DNA of 46,741 nt, from NCBI RefSeq assembly GCF_009711935.1, contig NZ_VIKX01000214.1, positions 1 through 46,741 of the forward strand, written 5' to 3'. The notes beneath the pieces are model-generated. The model was not told the origin of the DNA. It made no database searches and was given only the letters and a program-made list of their open reading frames with translations. Positions 25,383 through 33,692 of the stretch are shown here, in pieces (the first letter of the stretch is position 1; each line of letters starts with the position of its first letter). Source of the DNA: Dolichospermum sp. UHCC 0259 (GTDB lineage Bacteria > Cyanobacteriota > Cyanobacteriia > Cyanobacteriales > Nostocaceae). The position numbers and the translations under genes were made by a program.

Positions 25383-25660
25383 GGTAAAACCTCTTATCTT
25401 TGCTGCAAAAATAATTTTATTGGTAAAATATTAGGAAACAAATACAAGTATTAAAGAATAGATTTGTGCATCATTTTTATAGCATGAACACACAAATCAT
25501 TTTCTTTTAATACTTTCAGTAGTGGGTTTTAAAGCTTTGTTAAGACAAAAGCAAACACAATTTTCGCTGCTTACTTATACCTTACCACTACTTATTATCA
25601 GATGGAAAATCGGATGTTAAAAGCTGTATGCTTAAAATACATTTATTGATTTTCTACTGT
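25383..25660. other. Gap between the two precursor genes
   Basis: This is a 278-nt AT-rich stretch with no third double-glycine ORF on either strand. It probably contains the promoter of the 105-aa precursor, but no clear boxes were identified by eye. Confidence 0.4.
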
Positions 25661-25918
25661 TTAGTTAAAAGGGAGAGAGGGGAAAGCAGGTATAACTGCG
25701 GCAGGAAGGTTGTAACCAACACTACCAAAAGACCCATTATTTGTTTGATCTACCAACAATAGATTATCTGTTGTGCTACCATCTTTAGTAGAGATGCTTC
25801 GTGATCCGATAGCTAAATTCAACTTCTGAAATATCGACCCGCTGTTAGATTGCCCGACAAGTCCACCAGATACGATCGCTTGTTGTTCAATAGATACTTC
25901 GGTAAATAAATTAGACAT
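25661..25918 (-). CDS. Double-glycine leader peptide precursor (second)
   Basis: The 85-aa protein has a short leader ending VSIEQQAIVSGG (Gly18-Gly19), with Val at -12 and -4, close to the leaders of cyanobacterial double-glycine bacteriocin precursors. The mature part (66 aa) is Ser/Thr/Asn/Gly-rich and ends with a Pro- and Ala-containing hydrophobic stretch (YNLPAAVIPAFPSLPFN). A good ribosome binding site (AGGAGAA) lies 7 nt upstream of the ATG. It is separated from the 105-aa precursor by 278 nt and may have its own promoter. Both leaders carry a QQ pair, so they should be recognised by the same PCAT. Confidence 0.8.
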   Translation of the reverse strand: MSNLFTEVSIEQQAIVSGGLVGQSNSGSIFQKLNLAIGSRSISTKDGSTTDNLLLVDQTNNGSFGSVGYNLPAAVIPAFPSLPFN

Positions 25919-26282
25919 GACTCAATTCTCCTTGATTTGTATTATCGCTTGGGGTTGTTTACTGCTCGGTTGCCGTTTAACCTCTCGCTTGTTAATAGAA
26001 TATCGAGGAGTGATTAGTTAATTCATTGTCATTTTCTGCCAACTTAATTACCAGATTTAGAACTAAATATTGCCGAAAAATACACGCCAATTTGGCTCAA
26101 TTATGATGACAAAATCGAAAGTTTCTGTTATTTTATATTTCAGTCCGATTCAGTTAAAAAATTAGAGGTTGAGTTAAAATGTGGAGATTGGAAGTAGGTT
26201 TCCCTGTGGGTTAGGGGACAAAATAACAGAACGTTATTATACAAGTTTAAAATAATTGTTAAATGCTAAATCCTGCTTAATA

Positions 26283-26390
26283 TATAGCGATAATCACGCT
26301 TGGTGCAATATCATCGAGGGCGCAGGCCCTGCGCCCCTACAGGCTTGATGATTTGCTGACTGTATCTTAATTCAAGTGCATACCGCTATA
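26283..26390. mobile_element. MITE-like element (108 bp) with imperfect terminal inverted repeats
   Basis: The outer ends TATAGCGATA and CCGCTATA (revcomp TATAGCGG) are inverted copies. Further in, GCAATATCATCGAG and CTTGATGATTTGC also pair. A GGGCGCAGG / CCTGCGCCC palindrome (26318-26340) lies near the centre. The right end shares TGTATCTTA, TTCAAGTGCATA and GATAGTC-like sequence with 46092-46123. No coding sequence is present, as expected of a non-autonomous element. Confidence 0.55.
26318..26340 (-). repeat. 23-bp palindromic repeat (copy 1 of 4)
   Basis: The GGGCGCAGG and CCTGCGCCC arms meet directly at the centre and are followed by CTAC. Near-identical copies are at 28687-28709, 42406-42428 and 43837-43859. 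Confidence 0.85.
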
Positions 26391-26543
26391 GTCGTTTGCA
26401 AATCCTTGAGGGACAAAATCTAACTTTAAACACAGATACCCAGCTTGGTTGAATTTTCTAGTTGTGGTGGAAGGGGTTTCAAACTTCCCATACTTGGCTG
26501 TAAAATAGAGGGAAGATGCTGTGGTGCAATACCTGTAATAAAT

Positions 26544-27479
26544 ATGTCGTTAACAATAGATGGTGGATTATTTATCTATGATTTCATAGATCATCACGCA
26601 ATTTTATGTGTGTCGGTTGATGCTGAATTTAAGGAAATCCGTAACCGTTATTTAAAAATTGCGCGGACATTGCACCCAGATAGTTGTCTGAAGATGAATG
26701 AGTCGGATAAGGAGATGGCTAATCAATTGTTAGCAAAGCTGGTTAATCCAGCTTATGAGAAGTTTTCTGTGGAGCGCAATCGGGCTGAGTATTTGTTTAT
26801 TCTGTCACAAATGGGGAAGAGATTTGCCCAAGAACCAGGAGCAATTAGACTGAAGACAGAATCGGGACGACAATTGTTAGCTGCGCCTAATGCGAGTATG
26901 GCATATAAGCAAGCGATCGCTAAAATTTCCCAAACTCAATTTAGTGATTTGCCACAATCACTCAAAATCATTGCGGAAATTAGTGAACTAAATCTAGTTT
27001 ATCTAATGCGGATGGCTGGAGCGTCAATGAATAAGTCCGCACCTAGTCAACCTCAACAAAGTTCTGCCCCAAATTTACCACCTACTCCCACCTCCCCACC
27101 AAAAGAAGAGTCAATCGTAGAACAATACCTGCGTCGCGCTCAAGTTTTATTAGAAAAAAACCAATTGTCCCCAGCCAAAGTAGAATTACAAGATGCCTTA
27201 AAGTTAGAACCGCGAAATAGTCATTGCCATAGTTTGATTGCAATGGTATATTTGCGGCAAAATCAACTGAAAATGGCAAAAGTTCACTTTGATAACGCCC
27301 TGAAGTTAAATCCCAATGAAAAAATCGCTTTGGAATGGAAACCCAAGGTAGATCAAGCTTTAGGAATTACAACCAGTGGTTCTCAAGGGACTTCCGCTTC
27401 TAAAACTGAAGAGAAGCAACCAGATAAGTCTGGAAAAAGTGGTTTGTTTGGCGGTATGTTTGGTGGGAAGAAAAAATAA
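26544..27479 (+). CDS. J-domain and TPR-containing protein
   Basis: The 311-aa protein starts with a J-domain-like segment (about 20-90). It contains the HPD motif in YLKIARTLHPDSCL, followed by LVNPAYEKFSVERNRAEYLF, so it could stimulate a DnaK partner. A Pro/Ser-rich linker leads to about two tetratricopeptide repeats (YLRRAQVLLEKNQLSPAKVE, then DALKLEPRNSHCHSLIAM) and a Gly/Lys-rich tail. ATG at 26544 is chosen because the upstream in-frame extension to 26445 encodes Cys/Gly-rich, unconserved-looking residues. The stop overlaps the hisZ start (TAATG), so the two genes are translationally coupled. Confidence 0.8.
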   Translation: MSLTIDGGLFIYDFIDHHAILCVSVDAEFKEIRNRYLKIARTLHPDSCLKMNESDKEMANQLLAKLVNPAYEKFSVERNRAEYLFILSQMGKRFAQEPGAIRLKTESGRQLLAAPNASMAYKQAIAKISQTQFSDLPQSLKIIAEISELNLVYLMRMAGASMNKSAPSQPQQSSAPNLPPTPTSPPKEESIVEQYLRRAQVLLEKNQLSPAKVELQDALKLEPRNSHCHSLIAMVYLRQNQLKMAKVHFDNALKLNPNEKIALEWKPKVDQALGITTSGSQGTSASKTEEKQPDKSGKSGLFGGMFGGKKK

Positions 27480-28690
27480 TGGTGTATCAACCAGCAGCGG
27501 GAGCAAGGGATCTATTACCTTTAGATGTGGCGCAAAAACGCTGGATTGAAGATAGATTAGAACAGGTGTTTCAACGGTGGGGATATCACAGGATTATTAC
27601 CTCAACTTTGGAACGAATGGATACTCTGATGGCTGGTGAAGCTATTGTGCGTCAGATGGTGATTCAACTCCAAAATAGTCAAAATGAAGAATTGGGGTTG
27701 CGTCCAGAATTAACTGCCTCTATCGCTCGCACAGTGGTAACTCGCATGGCAGATGCGACCTATCCCCAGCGACTATATTACAATGCTAATGTTTTTCGCC
27801 GCAATTGGGAAGGCCGCCATAATCGTCAGCAAGAGTATTATCAAGCTGGGGTGGAGTTACTGGGTGCAGGGGGATTATTAGCCAATGCGGAAGTGTTGCT
27901 GCTGGTAGCAGATTGTTTAACAGCATTGGATTTAAAAGATTGGCGGTTAATTTTGGGGGAAGCGGGAATTACTCGTTCTTTGCTGAATGCTTTTCCCCCA
28001 GAAATCAGAAATCAAGTCCGCAATGCGATCGCTAATTTGGATCGCGTGACTATTGATACCTTGCCTCTGAGCGAAGAACTCCGCCACCGCGCTAAAACTA
28101 TGTTGGATTTGCGGGGTGATAGTCAAGATGTTTTACAAAAAGTTAGTAGTTTACATCTAGAACCAGATCAGCACGAGGCCATAAATAACCTCAAATCCCT
28201 AGTAGAATTACTAGATGGTAAATTTCCTTTAATTCTTGATTTAAGCCTAATTCAAACCATTGACTACTACACGGGTCTGGTTTTTGAAGTAGTGAGTGAG
28301 ACAAGTTCTCAAGCACAGATTTTAGGAAGTGGTGGTCGTTATGACCAATTATTAGGTTTATATCATCCCCAGAAGGAAAATATTCCTGGTATCGGCTTTG
28401 AATTGAATATTGATGATTTATACCAAATTCTCCTATTAAATCAGCAATTACCCCAGGATATTCCCGCTAGTCATTGGTTAGTAGTTCCAGAAACCCCCGG
28501 CGCTGAAGCTGCGGCTTTTGCCTATGCTGATAAATTACGTAACTCCACTGATTTGGTGAGAGTAGAAATAGACTTGGGAGGTAGGGACGCAGAGGCGATT
28601 CGTCAATATGCAAGCGATCGCTCCATTACCCAAATAGCTTGGATTAAAGCTGACGGTTCACACACCATCGAACCCGGAATCATCACGTAG
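27479..28690 (+). CDS. hisZ: ATP phosphoribosyltransferase regulatory subunit
   Basis: HisZ is the catalytically inactive class II aminoacyl-tRNA-synthetase-like partner of the short HisG in the first step of histidine synthesis. The 403-aa protein opens with PAAGARDLLPLDVAQKRWIE. It carries motif-2-like PQRLYYNANVFRRNWEGRHN and motif-3-like QILGSGGRYDQLLGLYH, and lacks the HisRS C-terminal anticodon-binding pattern. The short length supports HisZ over HisS. It overlaps the J-domain gene by 1 nt. The stop codon TAG lies inside the GTAGGGGCG palindrome at 28687, so the repeat supplies the end of the reading frame. Confidence 0.9.
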   Translation: MVYQPAAGARDLLPLDVAQKRWIEDRLEQVFQRWGYHRIITSTLERMDTLMAGEAIVRQMVIQLQNSQNEELGLRPELTASIARTVVTRMADATYPQRLYYNANVFRRNWEGRHNRQQEYYQAGVELLGAGGLLANAEVLLLVADCLTALDLKDWRLILGEAGITRSLLNAFPPEIRNQVRNAIANLDRVTIDTLPLSEELRHRAKTMLDLRGDSQDVLQKVSSLHLEPDQHEAINNLKSLVELLDGKFPLILDLSLIQTIDYYTGLVFEVVSETSSQAQILGSGGRYDQLLGLYHPQKENIPGIGFELNIDDLYQILLLNQQLPQDIPASHWLVVPETPGAEAAAFAYADKLRNSTDLVRVEIDLGGRDAEAIRQYASDRSITQIAWIKADGSHTIEPGIIT

Positions 28691-28709
28691 GGGCGCAGGG
28701 CCTGCGCCC
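28687..28709 (+). repeat. 23-bp palindromic repeat (copy 2) overlapping the hisZ stop
   Basis: GTAG followed by GGGCGCAGG / CCTGCGCCC arms. The first four bases overlap the hisZ stop codon (TAG at 28688-28690). It could also form a transcription-terminating or mRNA-protecting hairpin downstream of hisZ. Confidence 0.85.
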
Positions 28710-28748
28710 AAAATATTAATAACTAACAAAAAAGAGGAATCGGAAAAA

Positions 28749-28976
28749 ATGCCACATACCATTGTTACAGACGTTTGTGAAGGTGTTGCTGACTGCGAAA
28801 CTGCTTGTCCTGTAGCTTGTATTCATCCAGGTCCAGGGAAAAATGTCAAAGGCACAGATTGGTACTGGATTGACTTTGCCACCTGTATTGATTGTGGCAT
28901 TTGTTTACAAGTTTGCCCAGTTGCAGGAGCGATTTTACCAGAAGAAAAACCAGAATTACAAAAAATAGTAAATTAG
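28749..28976 (+). CDS. 2[4Fe-4S] ferredoxin
   Basis: The 75-aa electron carrier has two cluster-binding regions: DVCEGVADCETACPVACIHP and the more canonical CIDCGICLQVCPVAGAI. The extended first site (CxxxxxxCxxxCPxxC) resembles the 7Fe/8Fe-type bacterial ferredoxins of cyanobacteria rather than the plant-type [2Fe-2S] PetF. A ribosome binding site (GAGGAA) lies upstream. It is separated from hisZ by the palindromic repeat. The stop TAG is embedded in the first AGGTGAC heptamer of a downstream tandem repeat. Confidence 0.9.
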   Translation: MPHTIVTDVCEGVADCETACPVACIHPGPGKNVKGTDWYWIDFATCIDCGICLQVCPVAGAILPEEKPELQKIVN

Positions 28977-28995
28977 GTGACAGGTGACAGGTGAC
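28975..28995. repeat. STRR (AGGTGAC)3 at the ferredoxin stop codon
   Basis: Three perfect AGGTGAC heptamers begin one base inside the TAG stop codon of the ferredoxin gene, so the repeat forms its 3' boundary. Confidence 0.85.
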
Positions 28996-29030
28996 AGTGG
29001 CAAAGAAAATCACCAAATTACCTGTTACCT

Positions 29031-29058
29031 GTTCCCCGTTCCCTGTTCCCTGTTCCCT
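29031..29058. repeat. STRR (GTTCCCT)4
   Basis: Four heptamers, the first with one mismatch (GTTCCCC), end 10 nt before the ATG of the ABC transporter gene. They occupy the place where its ribosome binding site would be expected. Confidence 0.85.
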
Positions 29059-29068
29059 CATATAACAA

Positions 29069-29797
29069 ATGACTAATAACTATTTATTAAAAGTAGAAAA
29101 TGTCCACGCTGGATATATTAAAGATGTAGATATTTTGCAAGGTGTCAACTTTCATATTGCACCAGGAGAATTAGTCACAGTAATTGGTCCCAATGGTGCA
29201 GGTAAATCCACTTTAGTAAAAACTATTTTTGGACTTTTGACACCCCATACCGGAACTATTACCTTTAAAGATCAGAATTTGATTGGTTTAAAATCAAATC
29301 AAATTGTCGCACAGGGTATGTCCTATGTTCCTCAAATTGCTAACGTTTTCCCGTCCTTAACCATAGATGAAAACTTAGAAATGGGGGCTTTTGTTAGGAA
29401 TATCCCATTGAAACCTCTTAAAGATAAAATATACACCATGTTTCCTCGATTGAGCGATCGCCGTCGTCAAAGTGCAGGAACTCTTTCTGGTGGAGAAAGA
29501 CAAATGTTAGCAATGGGGAAAGCATTAATGTTAGAACCCAGTTTACTCCTATTAGATGAACCCTCCGCCGCATTATCTCCCATTTTGGTAACTCAAGTAT
29601 TTGAACAAATTAAACAAATTAAACAATCAGGGACTGCGATAGTTTTAGTCGAACAAAATGCCCGGAAAGCATTAGAAATGGCAGATCGTGGTTATGTGTT
29701 AGAATCAGGCAGAGATGCGATCTCAGGACCCGGTAGAGAATTATTAAATGATCCAAAAGTGGGAGAATTGTATTTGGGTGCTGGGAAGGGACATTAA
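29069..29797 (+). CDS. Branched-chain/neutral amino-acid ABC transporter ATP-binding protein (LivF/NatE type)
   Basis: The 242-aa ATPase belongs to the LivF group. It has Walker A IGPNGAGKSTLVKTIFG, Q-loop region YVPQIANVFPSLTIDENLEMG, signature LSGGERQMLAMGKALML, Walker B LLLLDEPSAALSP and the H-loop-equivalent LVEQNARKALEMADRGYVLE (Gln in place of His is usual for this group). In Anabaena the NatE subunit of the neutral amino-acid permease is encoded apart from its partners; this orphan fits that pattern. No permease or binding-protein gene is adjacent. Expression may be affected by the STRR directly before the start. Confidence 0.88.
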   Translation: MTNNYLLKVENVHAGYIKDVDILQGVNFHIAPGELVTVIGPNGAGKSTLVKTIFGLLTPHTGTITFKDQNLIGLKSNQIVAQGMSYVPQIANVFPSLTIDENLEMGAFVRNIPLKPLKDKIYTMFPRLSDRRRQSAGTLSGGERQMLAMGKALMLEPSLLLLDEPSAALSPILVTQVFEQIKQIKQSGTAIVLVEQNARKALEMADRGYVLESGRDAISGPGRELLNDPKVGELYLGAGKGH

Positions 29798-29811
29798 AAA
29801 CAAGAAAAACA

Positions 29812-29844
29812 AGATCCCCGACTTCTTTAAGAAGTCGGGGATCT
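29812..29844. terminator. Perfect palindromic hairpin, probable terminator
   Basis: AGATCCCCGACTTCTT (29812-29827) is followed by its perfect inverted copy, with no or very short loop, between the ABC ATPase and DUF2301 genes. Identical-type palindromes are dispersed in Nostocales genomes. No long T run follows, so the terminator role is likely but not certain. Confidence 0.65.
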
Positions 29845-29872
29845 GAAACCTAAAACTATACTATTAAGGAAT

Positions 29873-30529
29873 ATGACAACACAAACAATATCATCACCGG
29901 AAATATATCAAGGCCAATTTGGGGAGTTTACAATTACTCAGAGCGATCGCCAAAGTGTGATAATTTATCGCACAGGATTAACCATAGCAGCCCTGTGTTT
30001 TGCCATTGGTAGCGGTTTAGTCCTATTTTATCCCCAACCTGTGGCAATTGCCGCCCTGACCCCTCTCTACACCTGTTTTAGTATTGCCCTGGGAGTCAGT
30101 TTATTAACTATTCATATTTATATGGCATTTTTGCACCGCATTCTCCAACTTTTTTGGATAATTGGTAGCATTTCCGCCTTTATTTTTGGACATGGTGACA
30201 GTCAAGCTTTTGCCATAACTATTTATAATCAACCCCTCACCATATTAGGAATTGGTTTTACCTTTGCAGCTTTGACCGGAATTTTTTTCAAAGAAGGTTT
30301 TTGTTTCAATCGTTTAGAAACTAAAATATTAACACCTCTCGTTCCCTTACTATTATTAGGACACTTAACCGGAATTTTATCAACTCAAGCAGAACAAGTT
30401 TTATTAGGGATTTGGGCAATTTTCTTTTTAATATTTGCCGTGAGAAAAATTATCCAACCTATTCCTCCCGATATTGGTGATAAATCTGTATTTGATTATT
30501 TAAAAAATCAACATTTAGCAAAAGTTTAA
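29873..30529 (+). CDS. DUF2301 integral membrane protein
   Basis: The 218-aa protein has about six hydrophobic helices between residues 30 and 195, and a conserved FGEFTITQSDRQSVIIYRTG N-terminal segment. The pattern GIFFKEGFCFNRLETKILTP is characteristic of this cyanobacterial/plastid family. The function is unknown. It begins 28 nt after the palindromic hairpin and stands alone, followed by a dispersed CATCTGCGTT-type repeat before dprA. Confidence 0.85.
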   Translation: MTTQTISSPEIYQGQFGEFTITQSDRQSVIIYRTGLTIAALCFAIGSGLVLFYPQPVAIAALTPLYTCFSIALGVSLLTIHIYMAFLHRILQLFWIIGSISAFIFGHGDSQAFAITIYNQPLTILGIGFTFAALTGIFFKEGFCFNRLETKILTPLVPLLLLGHLTGILSTQAEQVLLGIWAIFFLIFAVRKIIQPIPPDIGDKSVFDYLKNQHLAKV

Positions 30530-30535
30530 CCATAT

Positions 30536-30572
30536 TCATCCGCGTCCATCTGCGTTTATCTGCGTTCAATCA
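30536..30572. repeat. Dispersed CATCTGCGTT-type repeat
   Basis: CATCCGCGTCCATCTGCGTT followed by TATCTGCGTTCAAT is inverted with respect to the copy near 13245. It separates the DUF2301 and dprA genes. Confidence 0.5.
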
Positions 30573-30593
30573 TTCTAAAAATCTTAATTTCGT

Positions 30594-31712
30594 ATGTCAA
30601 CTACAGAAGAACGTAAATATTGGTTAGCATGGTCACAAATTTCCGGTATTGGACCCATATTACTGCAAAGATTACAACAGCATTTTGGTAACTTAGAAAC
30701 AGCTTGGAAAGCTAGTCCTAGTGAATTACGAAAAGTTGAAGGTTTAGGATTTCAAACATTAGAAAAAATAGTTCAACAAAAATCCCGTTTAAACCCCGAA
30801 CAACTACTTACTCAACACCAACAAGCAAACCCCCACTTCTGGACACCAGCAGACCCACAATATCCCCAACTACTGCGAGAAATTCCCAGTCCACCGCCAT
30901 TATTGTACTATCGGGGAGAAGTTGACTTACAGGAAAATTCAGGACAAAAACCCCTAGTAGGAATTGTCGGAACTCGTCAACCCACAGAATATGGAATTAA
31001 ATGGACTCGTCAAATTAGTACCGCATTAGCAAAAAATGGTTTTACCGTTGTTTCCGGTATGGCCGAAGGAATAGACACCGAAAGTCATTCAGCAGCAATG
31101 AAAGCGGGAGGAAGAACAATAGCAGTAGTAGGAACAGGAGTAGATGTTATTTATCCCTATAAAAATCAAGGTTTATATAAACAGATTTTGACATCTGGAA
31201 TAGTAATTAGTGAATATCCTGCAAAAACCACACCCAACCGCACCCATTTTCCCCGTCGAAATCGCATCATTGCCGGTCTAAGTCGCGCAGTATTAGTCAT
31301 AGAAGCACCAATAAAATCCGGTGCTTTAATTACAGCTACTTATGCTAATGAATTTAGTCGAGATGTTTACGCATTACCAGGAAGAATTGATGATCAACCA
31401 TCACAAGGTTGTTTAAAATTAATTAGTCAAGGTGCAGGTTTAATTAATCAAGAACTTAGTGAATTATTAACCATGTTGGGTGCAATTCCCCAAATAGATA
31501 TAGAAATACCCATAGTTGAATCTCCTCCTTTACCTGACTTAGCACCAGAATTACAACAAATAATAAATATCTTAGCTATTGATGTTTTATCGTTTGATTT
31601 TATAATTCAAAAAACAGGGATGAATGCGGCTTTAGTTTCCAGTTCTTTATTACAATTAGAACTCATGGGTTTAGTTACCCAACTCCCCGGAATGCGATAT
31701 CAAAAATGTTAA
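30594..31712 (+). CDS. dprA: DNA-processing protein A (natural transformation)
   Basis: The 372-aa protein loads RecA on incoming single-stranded DNA during transformation. The N-terminal region (about 1-70, LAWSQISGIGPILLQRLQQH) is SAM/HhH-like. The Rossmann core contains VGIVGTRQPTEYG, VVSGMAEGIDTESHSAAM and IAVVGTGVDVIYP, followed by the FPRRNRIIAGLSRAVLVIEA signature. A C-terminal winged-helix domain (about 310-370, DFIIQKTGMNAALVSSSLLQ) completes the standard architecture. The start lacks a clear Shine-Dalgarno. The presence of dprA suggests competence, although the com genes lie outside the window. Confidence 0.93.
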   Translation: MSTTEERKYWLAWSQISGIGPILLQRLQQHFGNLETAWKASPSELRKVEGLGFQTLEKIVQQKSRLNPEQLLTQHQQANPHFWTPADPQYPQLLREIPSPPPLLYYRGEVDLQENSGQKPLVGIVGTRQPTEYGIKWTRQISTALAKNGFTVVSGMAEGIDTESHSAAMKAGGRTIAVVGTGVDVIYPYKNQGLYKQILTSGIVISEYPAKTTPNRTHFPRRNRIIAGLSRAVLVIEAPIKSGALITATYANEFSRDVYALPGRIDDQPSQGCLKLISQGAGLINQELSELLTMLGAIPQIDIEIPIVESPPLPDLAPELQQIINILAIDVLSFDFIIQKTGMNAALVSSSLLQLELMGLVTQLPGMRYQKC

Positions 31713-31806
31713 AACTCTGATTTCTGTATTTCTTTCTTCCTTTGCGCCTTTGCGTGTTAGCGAAGCGGGGCGAAGCGAGGCGAAGCCTGGCTAATTCATA
31801 CTCTAA

Positions 31807-32046
31807 TTATACAACGCCAATTTTTGCTTGTAGTCTAGCAAAAACTACCTCACCATCTGTTACTTGTCCATTCTTAATCTGTTGAGTTCCTACAGCTATT
31901 TTTTCCCGTAGTTCCTCTAGTCTTCTTTCTCTGTCCAGCAGCAAACTAAAAGCCTCATTTACTGCATCTTCTATATTTTTAAATCTTCCCGTTTCAATAT
32001 AAGCTTGTATTAATTCCTCTGTTTCAGATTTAATTTGAATATTCAT
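31807..32046 (-). CDS. Orphan ParD/ribbon-helix-helix-type antitoxin-like protein
   Basis: The 79-aa protein has an N-terminal ribbon-helix-helix (MNIQIKSETEELIQAYIETG, then RFKNIEDAVNEAFSLLLDRE) and a C-terminal helical tail, as in ParD antitoxins that repress their own operon and neutralise ParE. A good GGAGAA site lies 6 nt before the ATG. No ParE/RelE-type toxin gene is found within 100 nt on either side. It therefore appears to be an orphan, perhaps after toxin loss, or a stand-alone regulator. Confidence 0.75.
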   Translation of the reverse strand: MNIQIKSETEELIQAYIETGRFKNIEDAVNEAFSLLLDRERRLEELREKIAVGTQQIKNGQVTDGEVVFARLQAKIGVV

Positions 32047-32141
32047 GATGTATTCTCCATCTAATAGATAGCCTTAACGCTGTTCTAACAACAAAGCCAC
32101 ATTTTCTGCAACACCGAATTTTGAATTATTTTTTGAATTAA

Positions 32142-33692
32142 TTATTGTGGTGGATAATATTGCGGAGTTATTACAGGAGGCGGATAACTGCCTACAGGCA
32201 TATTATTAACCATACCATTAGGCATAGCAGGATTCATTATCGGTTGTTGAACTGGTGGCTGAATAAAGGGTGGAACGGGTGGTTGATAATTAGAAATTGG
32301 TGGAGTTATGGGTTGAGTAACTGGTTGAGTAACTGGTTGGTTATTTGTCGGATTGCTAGGTGTGACTGTAGCTTGGCTAAAATGTTGATAAGCAGCACTA
32401 GAAATAGAACTAATTAATTTTGCTGCGCGAGGATCATTATTGGGACGTTTCACCATAATAGCGGCGATATAACGTTTACCCGTCGGGACATCTATTAAAC
32501 CCGCATCTGCTAACATTGTACCAATATCACCGGTTTTGTGATAAGCATTTGCGCCTTTTCCTAAGCCGGCAGGTAAAAGATTATCTCGTTCAGTGCGATT
32601 CATGATATTAAGCATTAAATCACGCGATCGCATACTCACAATATTACCTTGATTCACCATCGAGATTAAATTCCCCAATTCCCTTGGACTAGTAGTATTA
32701 GTCCCCTCTAAATCCGGGAGAGGATTACGAATCATCGTCGTTGTCAGTCCCCAACTACGAAAACGTCCATTTAACTCCTCCTGTCCCCCTAATTTAGCAA
32801 CCAGCATATTTGTAGCCGTATTGTCGCTAATTGTAATCATCTTCGTCGCCACATCAAGAGCCGTATATTTGCTGCCTGGAGTTTGATATTGCATATTTCC
32901 CGAACCCCCGGCAATCATCTCTTTTTGCATAGTTAACATTTCATCCAGGCGGATTTTACCAGCATCCACATCCTGGAAAAAAGCAATCAAAATCGGGATT
33001 TTAATCGTGCTGGCCGCAGCAAAACTGGCATTACTATTAATATCTATATAACCACCACTATCTAAGTCTAATAAAAACACTCCTGAAATCAGATCAGAAT
33101 TAGCGGTGGTGAGAGTTTGTAAAGAATTTTTTAAAGAAGTAATTTCTTGAGACAGATATAAGCTTGTATTAGGAGTTTGAGATGTTTTTTGAGTAGTAGT
33201 AGTTTGAGATACTAACGCAACTGAACCAAGGCGATTAGCAGGGTCTAAAACTGACAAAAACGTACCCACAATCGCACCTACACCCACACCCACAATCAAC
33301 AACCGCAAGGCATATAACATAGTTCTAGCCATAGGTTTTAAGCGAGTCTTGCGTGACCCTCTTCTTTCAATTCTCGGCTTCTCCATGCGTACCGTCTTTA
33401 ACCTCACATTTGCTGGCGGAGAGATTTGAGTATTTTTCTTAACTGTAGGCACTGGTTTAACACCTGGAGGCATCATCTTGCGTGATGCTGGTCTTCGCCC
33501 CCCAGGTAAGATAGGAGCAGGACTGCTATGATTATTTAGACGAGCCAATGTTGCAGTTTCTCTTGGACTAGAAACTGGCTGTTGATTAATAACTTTTTTC
33601 TGTCCTGTCTTGGGGACTGGACGTTTACGCCGGCGACGCTGTACAGGTTGCCTTCGTGATATGGGTATAAGTTTGTCACTAGTTTCTGGCAT
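32142..33692 (-). CDS. Membrane-anchored class A beta-lactamase-fold serine hydrolase
   Basis: The 516-aa protein has a long, basic, Pro-rich cytoplasmic N-terminus (1-120), one transmembrane helix (about 124-147) and a periplasmic beta-lactamase-like domain (about 190-440). The active-site motifs are S228-T-I-K231, S289-D290-N291 and K386-T387-G388. The omega-loop region NPLPDLEGTNTTSPREL carries an acidic residue near the Glu166 position. A Pro/Gln/Asn-rich tail follows (about 450-516). It may be a D,D-peptidase or a true beta-lactamase; the long extensions argue for a cell-envelope role. The gene has a clear AGGAGT ribosome binding site and seems monocistronic. Confidence 0.85.
   Translation of the reverse strand: MPETSDKLIPISRRQPVQRRRRKRPVPKTGQKKVINQQPVSSPRETATLARLNNHSSPAPILPGGRRPASRKMMPPGVKPVPTVKKNTQISPPANVRLKTVRMEKPRIERRGSRKTRLKPMARTMLYALRLLIVGVGVGAIVGTFLSVLDPANRLGSVALVSQTTTTQKTSQTPNTSLYLSQEITSLKNSLQTLTTANSDLISGVFLLDLDSGGYIDINSNASFAAASTIKIPILIAFFQDVDAGKIRLDEMLTMQKEMIAGGSGNMQYQTPGSKYTALDVATKMITISDNTATNMLVAKLGGQEELNGRFRSWGLTTTMIRNPLPDLEGTNTTSPRELGNLISMVNQGNIVSMRSRDLMLNIMNRTERDNLLPAGLGKGANAYHKTGDIGTMLADAGLIDVPTGKRYIAAIMVKRPNNDPRAAKLISSISSAAYQHFSQATVTPSNPTNNQPVTQPVTQPITPPISNYQPPVPPFIQPPVQQPIMNPAMPNGMVNNMPVGSYPPPVITPQYYPPQ

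Larger units (their letters stand above)
25919..26543. other. 625-nt region between the peptide locus and the J-domain gene
   Basis: It holds the upstream region of the 85-aa precursor (ribosome binding site at its left edge) and a MITE-like element (26283-26390). An alternative N-terminal extension of the J-domain ORF starting near 26445 is judged non-coding. No other supported gene is visible. Confidence 0.5.

Noticed and set aside
26445-26543. N-terminal extension of the J-domain protein
   Set aside because: The Cys/Gly-rich extension precedes a better start (ATG 26544) and matches no J-domain leader.
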